Shown: positions 44,580-52,468, numbered from the stretch's first letter. The stretch is 64,000 bases of DNA from Bacteroidales bacterium (GCA_017429205.1 JAFRPH010000062.1:124001-188000); one strand, 5' to 3'. Numbers and translations: made by a program. The notes: a model not told the origin generated them from the sequence alone.

Positions 44580-45434
44580 ATGAAGGACGAAGTGGTTGAA
44601 AACATGTGGCATGTCTATTCGGACGGGACCCGGGCGGACATTCCTTTCAATACGGATGAAGACAAGCTATATGCTTGGAACAGTGTGGCAATTTGTGCAG
44701 AGATCGCCGGGGTGCGGGTGTGGGTATCGACGGTGAATGATACGCATCTTCACACCGTGGTGAAAGGCGTGGAGATGCGTGTGAAACGGTATCGGGACGT
44801 CCTCCAGCAGAGACTACAGACGCGGTTTCCCGGGCAGGGCGTCTATTTTGCTTGTGATCCGATCAAAACGCACGATGATGTTCTGATCAAGTTCATGTAC
44901 GTGTATCGGAATTGCCTGGACTTTTTCAAGAACCTCCCCGGGGAGTATGGCTGGGGTTCTGGGAACATCTACTTTTCCGAGAAACGTCATTTCTTCAAGG
45001 GACGAAGAATCGGAGACATGTCGGTGCGGGAACAACGCCGTCTGTTCCACACGAAAATACCCCTTCCAGCCCATTGGATGTGTGATTATGACGGAAGAAT
45101 CCTTCCGGAATCTTTCATTGACTATGAAGCCGTCGAGCAATTCTTCCGATCCGTGTTCACCTATATCGCCTTCATGCATATCAAGAAAGATGATGAGGCG
45201 AGGCTGAAGCAACAGATCCATGGCCGTTATCTGGAATCTCGTTCGATTCAGGATCTCCGGCGGATGGGCAACGAAATCTGCGTCAAACGATGCGGAAGAA
45301 AGCTATCCAAAGCATCGTTCCAGACCCGCCTGGATGTCGCTGTCGAAATGCTCCGCCGCGGTTTGTCCGGCAGATCCGCCAGCTTGGCTAAAGCCCTTAT
45401 TCTCAAACCGCAGGACCTCGAGTTGCTGGTGTAA
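44580..45434 (+). CDS. REP-associated tyrosine transposase (RAYT), second type
   Basis: 284 residues. It shows HLH at 56-58 ('DTHLHTVVKG') and the tyrosine motif YVYRN at 107-111 (Y107 the likely nucleophile), the same order and spacing logic as the RAYT at 6739 but otherwise a clearly different sequence. The C-terminus has a helical region with a resolvase-like 'LSGRSASLAKALILKPQDLELLV' ending that could bind DNA. The gene lies between R2 repeat copies 1 and 2, with a third copy further on. The hairpins it is likely to recognise are therefore the 18-base-pair stems of that family. An internal ATG at codon 9 is an alternative start. Confidence 0.78.
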   Translation: MKDEVVENMWHVYSDGTRADIPFNTDEDKLYAWNSVAICAEIAGVRVWVSTVNDTHLHTVVKGVEMRVKRYRDVLQQRLQTRFPGQGVYFACDPIKTHDDVLIKFMYVYRNCLDFFKNLPGEYGWGSGNIYFSEKRHFFKGRRIGDMSVREQRRLFHTKIPLPAHWMCDYDGRILPESFIDYEAVEQFFRSVFTYIAFMHIKKDDEARLKQQIHGRYLESRSIQDLRRMGNEICVKRCGRKLSKASFQTRLDVAVEMLRRGLSGRSASLAKALILKPQDLELLV

Positions 45435-45460
45435 TGGTATGTGTAATAGTGAGTATGCTC

Positions 45461-45694
45461 GGGGAGGTCTGGCGGGCGGCGGGGGCTCCGGCGTCATGCG
45501 TCTTTCATCGTGCTCGCACGGTGTCGGGAAGGCGCTTGACGGCGAATACTCGCTCAGTTAGTCCCGCAGGCGGGCCTAACTAGCGCTCAAACAGACGCCG
45601 TCATCCCTGCCGGGACCGCGCCTTCCCTCGCGGCTCGCGTTCGATGAAAGCCGAAATCCGCCGGAGCCACCCGCCGCCCGCATAAGGCCTCCCC
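45461..45694. repeat. Long (about 234 bases) imperfect palindrome
   Basis: The outer arms GGGGAGG (45461) and CCTCCCC (to 45694) are followed inward by matching GGCGGGCGGCGGG/GGCTCCGGCG, CTTTCATCG and GGGAAGGCGC blocks, then GACGGCG / CGCCGTC. At the centre CGCTCAGTTAG pairs with CTAACTAGCG around a CCCGC-AGGCGGG tip. It is GC-rich, has no coding signal, and lies between the RAYT gene and repeat copy 2. It could be a MITE-like element or a large structured RNA or terminator. Confidence 0.7.
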
Positions 45695-45713
45695 AAACTG
45701 ATTGCCAAAACGG

Positions 45714-45818
45714 TCGGCTACGAAATAGCCGTCCTATGCAATGAAATGTGGCCGACCCTAGGTGCCGAATACGGGGTCGGCCATGTTTTGGGTTGTGAAA
45801 GGGCATTTTCGTGTCCGA
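45714..45818. repeat. REP-like element, family R2, copy 2 (decayed)
   Basis: Same layout as copy 1: TCGGCTACGAAAT...GTGGCCGACCC...GGGGTCGGCCA...GGGC-TTTTCGTGTCCGA. The central stem carries mismatches at its base. Confidence 0.8.
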
Positions 45819-45845
45819 TGCTTCTTGGTGTTGAGTGCTCCTTTT

Positions 45846-45873
45846 TGTCATTTCGAGCGCAGTCGAGAAATCT
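45846..45873. repeat. Dispersed imperfect palindrome, family P2, intergenic copy
   Basis: ATTTCGAGCGCAGTCGAG then AAATC, one base different from the in-gene copy at 5434-5462. 45874-45965 shows nothing further that I recognise. Confidence 0.7.
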
Positions 45874-45965
45874 TTCTTCCGGCTACGTCTTTTCGTCCTA
45901 CCCGAGCTTGCCCCTTCCATGATTCCTAGTTTGACCCGGAATCGGAAAGAAAGTTGTAAATTTAA

Positions 45966-45997
45966 TTTGCAAATATGTAAATTAAACTTTACTTTTG
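45966..45997 (+). promoter_or_regulatory. Promoter with repeated TAAA-rich motifs for the membrane protein/XRE pair
   Basis: TTTG 45966-45969, a 20-base gap, then TACTTTTG 45990-45997; ATG at 46019. Three similar blocks, GTAAATTTAA, GTAAATTAAA and GTTAAACTTTAC, surround it and could be binding sites for the XRE protein encoded downstream. Confidence 0.6.
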
Positions 45998-46018
45998 TAG
46001 TGTTAAACTTTACACGAT

Positions 46019-46474
46019 ATGAACACGCAAAAGAAAGTATTCCTGTTGCCGTACAAGTGCCAGGTTGTCGGTTGGTTTATGGCGGGAGCTGCATTGTTGG
46101 TGATGATCGGGTCCTTCTTCTTCGGACTGGATGATATGCTATTGGTCCGTTTTCAGATATATGGCATCCTGGTCCTGTATCTGGGATGCTTCTTGGTAGG
46201 GTTTGCCCGCGAGAAGACGGAAGATGAGTTCACCCTGCATCTCCGCACCAGTTCTGCGCTGACCGCCTTGCTTGTGATTTGCGCGTTGCGCTTCCTGCTT
46301 CATACCGTTTTGGCGATACTCCAACTCTCCGGCCCCCTTGAGAAGGATTTTCATGATCTGCTCAAAGATGCGTTTGATGGCTTCGCAAGCTTCGGCTCCG
46401 TGTTTATCCTGTATCTGATCCTGTACAAGATTCGTCTCGGCCGGTATAACAAGGAGGGGGCCGATGAAGAATAA
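46019..46474 (+). CDS. Small four-helix membrane protein paired with an XRE regulator
   Basis: 151 residues with about four membrane helices ('VVGWFMAGAALLVMIGSFFF', 'YGILVLYLGCFLVGFA', 'ALTALLVICALRFLLHTVLA', 'FGSVFILYLILYKI') and short charged loops. It has no enzymatic motif. Its end overlaps the XRE gene by 11 bases. Similar two-gene units (integral membrane protein plus short HTH protein) are common in Firmicutes and Bacteroidota. There the HTH protein regulates the pair, but the membrane protein's job is unknown. Confidence 0.7.
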   Translation: MNTQKKVFLLPYKCQVVGWFMAGAALLVMIGSFFFGLDDMLLVRFQIYGILVLYLGCFLVGFAREKTEDEFTLHLRTSSALTALLVICALRFLLHTVLAILQLSGPLEKDFHDLLKDAFDGFASFGSVFILYLILYKIRLGRYNKEGADEE

Positions 46475-46655
46475 CATCCGAGTAGAAAGGGCGGTGCTGC
46501 GCATCTCGCAGCAGGAGCTCGCAGACGCTGTCGGGGTGTCTCGGCAAACCATATACGCCATCGAGAACGGGAAGTTCATCCCGTCCACGGAGCTGGCCCT
46601 CAAACTGTCGGCCTACTTCGGGAAGACGGTCAATGACATCTTTTCGCTGGATTGA
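46464..46655 (+). CDS. Short XRE/Cro-type helix-turn-helix regulator
   Basis: 63 residues, essentially only the HTH domain: 'MKNNIRVERAVLRISQQELA' then 'VGVSRQTIYAIENGKFIPST' and an end 'YFGKTVNDIFSLD', close to the YozG/'HTH_3 small' type. It overlaps the membrane protein gene (46464-46474), so translation is coupled. It probably binds the repeated motifs around 45958-46014. Confidence 0.85.
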   Translation: MKNNIRVERAVLRISQQELADAVGVSRQTIYAIENGKFIPSTELALKLSAYFGKTVNDIFSLD

Positions 46656-46668
46656 TTCATCAAATTGG

Positions 46669-46774
46669 TCGGCTACGAAAAAGCCGTCCTATGTAATGAA
46701 ACGTGGCCGACCCCGGGTGCCGGATAGGGGGTCGGCCACGATTCTTGTCTTGAAAGGGCGAAAGCGTGCCCGAG
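46669..46774. repeat. REP-like element, family R2, copy 3
   Basis: TCGGCTACGAAAA, then a CGTGGCCGACCCC / GGGGTCGGCCACG stem, then GGGCGAAAGCGTGCCCGAGG. It sits 14 bases after the XRE stop. Confidence 0.85.
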
Positions 46775-46830
46775 GATTCTGATGCGGTGTCGATCGTTAC
46801 GTGATCGCCGTTATCCCCGTCTTGCTTTAT

Positions 46831-46891
46831 CGTCATTCCCGGCCTGCTTCCCGTCTTGCCTTTTCGTCATTCCCGGCCTGACCGGGAATCT
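46831..46891. repeat. One partial and one full P1 palindrome at the 3' end of glpC
   Basis: Partial copy 46831-46853, full copy 46865-46891 (arms ATTCCCGG / CCGGGAAT). The full copy overlaps the glpC stop codon by two bases, so the element abuts the operon's end and may act as its terminator or mRNA stabiliser. Confidence 0.75.
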
Positions 46892-48104
46892 ATTCCAGCG
46901 CTTCGGCGAGGATGGAGATGGGGTGTTTCACCTTGTAGGGGGTGGACATCTCGAGCTGCCATTTGCAGGTTTCGCAGTCGCAGGCGACGAAGTCGGGGTT
47001 CACGGACTTGATCTGGTCGAAGAGGGGCTTGCCGATGGCCTGGGAGGCCTCGTAGTTCTCTTTCTTGAAGCCATATGTACCCGAAATGCCGCAGCAGTTG
47101 GAGTCGAGGAGGGTGAATTCCACGCCGGGGATCATCTTCAGCAGTTCGGTGGAGAAGATGCCCCAGCCCAGTTTCTCCAGGTGGCAGGGGATGTGGTAGG
47201 CGATGCGGGCGCGGTAGTTTTCCTTGAACTTGAGCTGCGCCTGGCCGGATTCGATCAGCTGGTAGATGTACCGCGTGGCGAGGAGGACGGAGTCCTTGAT
47301 GCCGCTGTTGTCGACCTGCAGGAGGCCGGGGTACTCTTCGCGGATGGTCATCGTGCAGGTGGAGGAGGTGGTGAGGACCTTGAGTCCGGCGTCCACGGCC
47401 TTCTGCAGGACATCCACGTTGTGCTTCGCGTTCTTCGTCGCCTTCTTGGACATGCCGTTCGCGATGAGGGCGACGCCGCAGCATTTCTCCTTGTCCAGCA
47501 GCTGGACGCCGATGCCGAGCGCGTTCATCACTTTTACGAAGTCCTTGCCCAGTTGGGGATAGTTGTAGTTTACGTAGCAACCGTGGTAGTAGGCGACTTG
47601 CTTCTCGAACTTCGCCTGCTCCTTGGCGCGGCGCTTGAGCCAGCGCTCGAAGCTGCGGCCGCTGTACTTCGGGAAGGTGCGGTGCTTGTCGATAGCGAAG
47701 GTCGCGTCCAGGACCGTCTTGGTGACCCCGAGGGCGGTGGTTCCGTTCACGATGGGCGCGAACGGACGGGCGAGCTTGCCCATGAAATCCGTATTGGCCA
47801 GCACGACGTCGCGGAGCTTGGGCTGCGCGTGGTCGTACTTGATGCGGGCGGACTGGATGATGTCCGCCACTTTCACGCCGGACGGGCACACGACCTCGCA
47901 CCGCTTGCAGTTCAGGCAGTACTTGAGCGCCTGGTTGAAGAAGTACGGATCCTTGAGGCGGAGCCGTTCTCCGTCGGGACCGGCCTGCTTGGGGCCGGGG
48001 TAGCGCGGGTTCACCGGCACGACCGGGCAGTAGGCCGTGCAGATGGTGCATTTCATGCATTCCTCGAAATTATGCGCGCTGGCGGTGTATTCCTGCAGTT
48101 TCAT
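46890..48104 (-). CDS. glpC: Anaerobic glycerol-3-phosphate dehydrogenase subunit C
   Basis: 404 residues. Two 4Fe-4S motifs near the N-terminus (CMKCTICTAYCP and CLNCKRCEVVCP) and two CCG-type motifs ('KCCGVALI', 'NCCGISGTYG') in the C-terminal half, as in GlpC and heterodisulfide-reductase subunit B. It anchors the GlpAB dehydrogenase to the membrane and passes electrons from glycerol-3-phosphate to menaquinone. It is the last gene of the operon, overlapping glpB by 4 bases. A palindromic repeat overlaps its stop. Confidence 0.93.
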   Translation of the reverse strand: MKLQEYTASAHNFEECMKCTICTAYCPVVPVNPRYPGPKQAGPDGERLRLKDPYFFNQALKYCLNCKRCEVVCPSGVKVADIIQSARIKYDHAQPKLRDVVLANTDFMGKLARPFAPIVNGTTALGVTKTVLDATFAIDKHRTFPKYSGRSFERWLKRRAKEQAKFEKQVAYYHGCYVNYNYPQLGKDFVKVMNALGIGVQLLDKEKCCGVALIANGMSKKATKNAKHNVDVLQKAVDAGLKVLTTSSTCTMTIREEYPGLLQVDNSGIKDSVLLATRYIYQLIESGQAQLKFKENYRARIAYHIPCHLEKLGWGIFSTELLKMIPGVEFTLLDSNCCGISGTYGFKKENYEASQAIGKPLFDQIKSVNPDFVACDCETCKWQLEMSTPYKVKHPISILAEALE

Positions 48105-49234
48105 ACGTTCCCTCCTTTGATGGTGTCCACGACCGCGAAGGCCGTCCGGATGGCGAGCCCGGCCGCCGTTCCGTAATCCTCTTTTCTCGTGCCACCGAGC
48201 ACGGAGCCGATGCAGAACAGGTTCTTCATCGGCTCGCCGTCCTTGACGGCGTGCAGCGACGCGTCGGTCTTGACGCCGAAGTCCATGAACGGCTGCTCTG
48301 CGAAGAAGTCCGCGTCGTACCAGTCCTTCCGCTCTTCGGGATAGTCGATGTCCAGGCCGAACAGGGGCTCGTACACCTGCGTGGGCGTGGCGACGAGGCC
48401 CTTGGAGAAGTAGCCGCCGGAAGCGAGGACGAAGTGGTCGGCGAAGAGCCGGGCCGTGTCCAGGTTCCGGGTGGTGATGCTGGAGACGACGCCTTCGTGC
48501 AGGGCGGCGGAAGTGACTTCGTCACCCATCAGGAAAGTGCCGCCCAGCACCTCGAAACGGCGTTTCAGCAGCATCTGGGTGCGGATGCCCGGCACGGACG
48601 GGGGCATCGTGCCGACGAAGGCCACGCGGGCGGGGAGGGCGGTGCGGATCTTGTCCAGCACCGACGCGTCCTTGAGCCCGAACACCTGCGGAAGGATGAT
48701 GAGATCCTCGTCCCCGAGCAGGATGCGGATGTCTGAGACGGCCTTTTCCCAGTATTCGTCCAGCACGCGCGCGATGTTCACGGAGCGCATTTCGCTGGGG
48801 CTCGTCCGCAGATGCTCCATCTCGGGCAGGCGCACGAAACGGATCCGGCAGGCGGTGCCGGCCTTTTCGAGCGTCTCCGCGAGGAAGGTGCAATAGAAGT
48901 CGTGGAAGCCGGTGAAATTGACGATGAGCGCCTTTTCGGCGATGTGTTCCTCCGGGAAGACGGTCACGTCCTCCAGGGTCAGGGAAACGGGCTGGAACTT
49001 GCCCATGGGCATGAGCTGGAGTCCGTCGATGGCGTTGGTGCGCACGCCGGCGGCCGCGAACAGGGCCGAAACCCGTTCCCGGACCGGTGCGGCCTCTTCG
49101 AAACTGCCGGAGAAGAAATGCATCGCATTCTGGCCGGCGCTCACGATGGCGACTTTCTGGCCCGCCTCCTGGAGGCTGATGCCCGCGGTGAGGCCCGCCA
49201 GGCCTCCGCCGATGATCACAGTATCGAATCTCAT
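48101..49234 (-). CDS. glpB: Anaerobic glycerol-3-phosphate dehydrogenase subunit B
   Basis: 377 residues. FAD-binding start 'MRFDTVIIGGGLAGLTAGISL' and GlpB-type blocks such as 'NAMHFFSGSFE' and 'GGYFSKGL', ending with 'FCIGSVLGGTRKEDYGTAAG'. It forms the dehydrogenase core with GlpA. It overlaps both glpA and glpC by 4 bases, which indicates a single translationally coupled unit. Confidence 0.92.
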   Translation of the reverse strand: MRFDTVIIGGGLAGLTAGISLQEAGQKVAIVSAGQNAMHFFSGSFEEAAPVRERVSALFAAAGVRTNAIDGLQLMPMGKFQPVSLTLEDVTVFPEEHIAEKALIVNFTGFHDFYCTFLAETLEKAGTACRIRFVRLPEMEHLRTSPSEMRSVNIARVLDEYWEKAVSDIRILLGDEDLIILPQVFGLKDASVLDKIRTALPARVAFVGTMPPSVPGIRTQMLLKRRFEVLGGTFLMGDEVTSAALHEGVVSSITTRNLDTARLFADHFVLASGGYFSKGLVATPTQVYEPLFGLDIDYPEERKDWYDADFFAEQPFMDFGVKTDASLHAVKDGEPMKNLFCIGSVLGGTRKEDYGTAAGLAIRTAFAVVDTIKGGNV

Positions 49235-50826
49235 ACGCCCAACACGTGTTTATAGACCCACTGCGTATATTCCGCTTCGCGGAGGGCGTCGCCCCAGCCG
49301 ATGGGGTACATGCCCTTCCAGCGCTCGGTCATGAAGTCCTGGAGGTCGGCACGGGCGCGGTCGGCGCAGCCGTGCGCCTTGGCGAGCAGGCCGGCTGCCC
49401 GGCAGCCGCAGAGCTCGCCCTGGCACGTGCCCATGCCGACGCGCGTTCTCCGGCGCAGGTCCGTCAACCCGTTCACATCCAGCCGCTCGATGGCGGAATT
49501 GATCTCGCCCACGGACACTTCCTCGCATTCGCAGATGAGGGACTGGTCCAGCGAGTCGGCCGACTGGATGCGGGCGGCGCCGGTGCCCAACCGGCCCACG
49601 GCCGCCTTCTGCACGGTCGTCGGATTCTCCCAGATCTTCTCAGCCACCTCGCGGAAGCTCTTGCCGCCGGAGCCTGGCAGGGGAGTCGTGGCCGTCTCGC
49701 AGGCCTTGTCGACGGAGAGTTTCTTGCACACCAGGTCCGTGGCCATTTCGGCCATCAGCCGGTAGGTCATCAGCTTGCCGCCGGTGATGGAGATGAATCC
49801 TTTCACGCCGTCGCGCGTCTCGTGGTCCAGACAGACGATACCGCGGCTGATGTTGCGGCCAGAGGGATCGTTGTCCGCGCTCACGAGCGGACGGACGCCG
49901 GCGTAAGCCCTTAAGATACGGGTACTTGCGAGGGCGGGTGCGAGCTTGGCGCCTTCCTCGATGAGGAGGTTCACCTCTTCGGGCGTGACGCGCACGCCGT
50001 CGCATTCCTCGAACGGAATCTTGGTGGAAGTCGTGCCGATGATGCACACGGTGTCGCCCGGGACGAGGATGTCCGCGTTCGCGGGCTTGCGGCAGCGGTT
50101 GATGACGATGCCGTTCACGCGGTGCGCGAAGATGAGCAGGGCGCCCTTCGCCGGGAACATCCCGATCTTCACGCCGGCAAGGTCCGCGATGCGCTGGCCC
50201 CAGATGCCGGCGGCATTGACGGTGATAGTCGCGTAGTACTGGCCGGATTTATGGGTCTGGTGGTTGTACGTCTTCACGCCCACGATGCGGTCGCCGTCCT
50301 TGATGAAGCCGGTGACTTCGGTATAGAGCAGGACCTGGGCGCCGTGGAGCTTCGCGTCCACCATGTTGGCGGCGCACAAGCGGAACGGGTCCACGCTGCC
50401 GTCCGGCACCTTGACGGCGCCGATGATGTCCGGGTTCATGGACGGTTCCATCCGGAGGGCCTCCTTCGGGTCCACGATTTCCGCGTTGATGCCCGCGGCG
50501 AGGCAGGATTCGACGAACTTGGCCTGGTAGTTCAGGTCGTCCTCCGGGAGGGTGATGAAGAAGCCGTCGGTCTCGTCCACGCAGTGGGACGCGATCCGCC
50601 GGAGGATCATGTTCTCGCGGATGCACTCGTTCGCGGATTCCTGGTCGGTGACGGCATAGCGGGCGCCGGAGTGCAGCAGGCCGTGGTTCCGGCCCGTCGC
50701 TCCGGTGGCGATGTCATGCCGCTCGATGAGGAGGACCTTCAGTCCGCGCATCGCACAGTCCCTCGCCGTGCCGGCACCGGTGATGCCGCCGCCGACGATG
50801 ATGACGTCGTACTCGTTCCTTTTCAT
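49231..50826 (-). CDS. glpA: Anaerobic glycerol-3-phosphate dehydrogenase subunit A
   Basis: 531 residues. FAD/NAD start 'YDVIIVGGGITGAGTARDCA', the DAO-type signature 'GATGRNHGLLHSGARYAV', and a C-terminal BFD-like [2Fe-2S] domain with CECEEV and 'GTCQGELCGCRA'. It oxidises glycerol-3-phosphate to dihydroxyacetone phosphate under anaerobic conditions. The start overlaps the queE stop by 4 bases, so this catabolic operon is joined to the queuosine genes upstream. No glpK, glpF or glpT is present in the window. Confidence 0.93.
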   Translation of the reverse strand: MKRNEYDVIIVGGGITGAGTARDCAMRGLKVLLIERHDIATGATGRNHGLLHSGARYAVTDQESANECIRENMILRRIASHCVDETDGFFITLPEDDLNYQAKFVESCLAAGINAEIVDPKEALRMEPSMNPDIIGAVKVPDGSVDPFRLCAANMVDAKLHGAQVLLYTEVTGFIKDGDRIVGVKTYNHQTHKSGQYYATITVNAAGIWGQRIADLAGVKIGMFPAKGALLIFAHRVNGIVINRCRKPANADILVPGDTVCIIGTTSTKIPFEECDGVRVTPEEVNLLIEEGAKLAPALASTRILRAYAGVRPLVSADNDPSGRNISRGIVCLDHETRDGVKGFISITGGKLMTYRLMAEMATDLVCKKLSVDKACETATTPLPGSGGKSFREVAEKIWENPTTVQKAAVGRLGTGAARIQSADSLDQSLICECEEVSVGEINSAIERLDVNGLTDLRRRTRVGMGTCQGELCGCRAAGLLAKAHGCADRARADLQDFMTERWKGMYPIGWGDALREAEYTQWVYKHVLGV

Positions 50827-51416
50827 CTGATTTTCAGTAGTTTATGTGTCTGTAGCGACAGCCGCCAAAGGGGATGCCGCTGCATGTGGTTCATCGTTTC
50901 GGCCAATACGGCCTTGTTTTTCGCTTCGTCGCCGGTGTCGCAGGGCTGCAGGAAATGCCAGTCCGCCGGGAACGCCGCCCACTTGTCGACAGGCAAGCCC
51001 TCATAGACGACTTTCAACTCGTCGGCCCTTTCCAGCACGACGGTTCCATCGCCCTTCAAGCCCTTCACGTCGGACTTCGGGCTCAGGGTCACCCAGTCCA
51101 CGCCTGCCGGCAGGACCCGGGTTCCGTTGGTCTCGACGTGGATCCGGAATCCGGCCCCGTGCAGGGCCTCGACAAGCGCCTCGTCCAGTTGCAGCGAAGG
51201 CTCGCCGCCGGTGACGCAGGCTCGCCGGCACTCTCCGCCGGCCTGGAGCATCTCCGCCACGATTTCTTCGGCACCCATCTCCCGGTAGCCGCTGTGGTCC
51301 GTATCGCAGAACGGGCACTTCAGGTTGCAGCCGGAGAAGCGCAGGAACACCATCGGCGTCCCCGTCCAGTAGCCTTCTCCCTGCAGGGAATAGAATATTT
51401 CGTTGACCCGGTACAC
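50823..51416 (-). CDS. queE: 7-carboxy-7-deazaguanine synthase (radical SAM)
   Basis: 197 residues from a GTG start at 51416, giving (M)YRVNEIFYSLQGEG, the expected N-terminus. Radical-SAM cysteines are in CNLKCPFC and the SAM glycine motif is in TGGEPSLQ. It makes CDG from 6-carboxytetrahydropterin in the preQ0/queuosine pathway. The GTG shares one base with the queD stop (TAGTG), indicating coupled translation. The frame extends upstream through queD but without family character, so the GTG is preferred. Confidence 0.9.
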   Translation of the reverse strand: MYRVNEIFYSLQGEGYWTGTPMVFLRFSGCNLKCPFCDTDHSGYREMGAEEIVAEMLQAGGECRRACVTGGEPSLQLDEALVEALHGAGFRIHVETNGTRVLPAGVDWVTLSPKSDVKGLKGDGTVVLERADELKVVYEGLPVDKWAAFPADWHFLQPCDTGDEAKNKAVLAETMNHMQRHPLWRLSLQTHKLLKIR

Positions 51417-51748
51417 TAGTCCCTTTCGTACGCGGCCATGTTCATCTCGGACTCCCACACCTCGACCTTGTAGGCGTTGGGGGTGCGGTCGCAGATCCAG
51501 CGGGCGATGTTTTCGGCCGTCGGGTTCATCGGGAGGACGTCGTTCAGGTTCTTGTGGTCCAGGGCCTTCTCGATGTCCCGCTTGATGAGGGTGAAGTCCG
51601 TGACCATCCCGTCCTGGTTGAGGGTTTCGGACTTGCAGTAGATCTTGACGATCCAGTTGTGGCCGTGCAGGTCCTCGCACTTGCTTTCGTAGGAGAGCAT
51701 CAGGCTGTGCGCGGCCGATATTTCAAGTCTTTTGCAAACGTAGTACAT
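51416..51748 (-). CDS. queD: 6-carboxytetrahydropterin synthase
   Basis: 110 residues, short but complete for QueD. The zinc histidines are in 'ISAAHSL' and 'EDLHGHNW'; the catalytic cysteine is probably in 'ESKCEDLHGH'. It converts dihydroneopterin triphosphate to 6-carboxytetrahydropterin. It lies 4 bases after queC and is followed directly by queE, so the three adjacent genes give preQ0. Confidence 0.93.
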   Translation of the reverse strand: MYYVCKRLEISAAHSLMLSYESKCEDLHGHNWIVKIYCKSETLNQDGMVTDFTLIKRDIEKALDHKNLNDVLPMNPTAENIARWICDRTPNAYKVEVWESEMNMAAYERD

Positions 51749-51752
51749 AGTT

Positions 51753-52394
51753 CTATGCTTCGTATTCGGTGGGGTCGAAGCCTTCGAGGGCTTCTTTCCG
51801 TTCGGTGCAGGTCCCGCAGCGGCCGCAGTGCTTCTCGCCGCCTTTGTAGCAGGAATAGGTGAGGGAATAGTCGATGCCGAGCGCCCGGCCGCGGAGGGCG
51901 ATGTCGCGCTTGGTGATGCGGCAGTAGGGGGAGACGATGCGGACGCCGTTGTAGGTGCCCGCTTCGGCCGCGCGGTCGAAGGCGTCCACGAATTCCGGAC
52001 GGCAGTCCGGATAAATGGCGTGGTCGCCGCTGTGGTTCGCCAGGAGGACGGTGTCGAGGTCGTTGCTTTCCGCCAGGCCCACGGCCACGGCGAGCATGAT
52101 GCCGTTCCGGAAGGGGACGACGGTGGATTTCATATTGTCGTCGGCATAGCTGCCCTCCGGGATGTCCCCGCCGGAAAGGAGGAGGTCGCTGCGGAAGTAC
52201 TTGCCGATGAACTCCAGCGGAATCACCTGGTGCGGGATGCCGAGACGGCGGCAGTTTTCCACCGCGCAGGCGATCTCCCGGGCGTTGTGCTTGGACCCGT
52301 AGTCGAAGGTGACGGCCAGCGCGATGCTGTCCTTGTACTCGTACAGGAGCGTCGTGCTGTCCAGTCCGCCGGAATAGATGAGGATTGCTTTCAT
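51753..52394 (-). CDS. queC: 7-cyano-7-deazaguanine synthase
   Basis: 213 residues. ATP-pyrophosphatase loop SGGLDST near the N-terminus and four zinc cysteines in the C-terminal 'CYKGGEKHCGRCGTC'. It converts CDG to preQ0 with ammonia and ATP. It is first in the six-gene minus-strand run queC-queD-queE-glpA-glpB-glpC. A minus-strand -7 box lies at 52412-52419. No preQ1-type riboswitch could be made out in the short leader. Confidence 0.94.
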   Translation of the reverse strand: MKAILIYSGGLDSTTLLYEYKDSIALAVTFDYGSKHNAREIACAVENCRRLGIPHQVIPLEFIGKYFRSDLLLSGGDIPEGSYADDNMKSTVVPFRNGIMLAVAVGLAESNDLDTVLLANHSGDHAIYPDCRPEFVDAFDRAAEAGTYNGVRIVSPYCRITKRDIALRGRALGIDYSLTYSCYKGGEKHCGRCGTCTERKEALEGFDPTEYEA

Positions 52395-52411
52395 TCCTTG
52401 TTTATATTTTT

Positions 52412-52419
52412 CAAATATA
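52412..52419 (-). promoter_or_regulatory. -7 box (TATATTTG, minus strand) for the que-glp operon
   Basis: The minus-strand TATATTTG lies 17 bases upstream of the queC ATG. The -33 half is not clear. Confidence 0.5.
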
Positions 52420-52431
52420 AGAATAATTTCC

Positions 52432-52439
52432 TAAATTTG
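52432..52439 (+). promoter_or_regulatory. -7 box (TAAATTTG) for the nfnAB genes
   Basis: TAAATTTG ends 29 bases before the ATG at 52469. It is divergent from, and close to, the que promoter. Confidence 0.45.
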
Positions 52440-52468
52440 GGCCAATTTAAACCGACTGTTAAAAACAA

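Noticed and set aside
44580..45434. Reading the second RAYT as an IS200/IS605 insertion sequence
   Set aside because: No TnpB or IS ends were seen, and the gene is longer and single; the RAYT interpretation with flanking REP-like repeats fits better.
45220..45561. 113-codon open frame running from the RAYT end into the long palindrome
   Set aside because: Out of frame with the RAYT and through a structured repeat; the translation is low-complexity.
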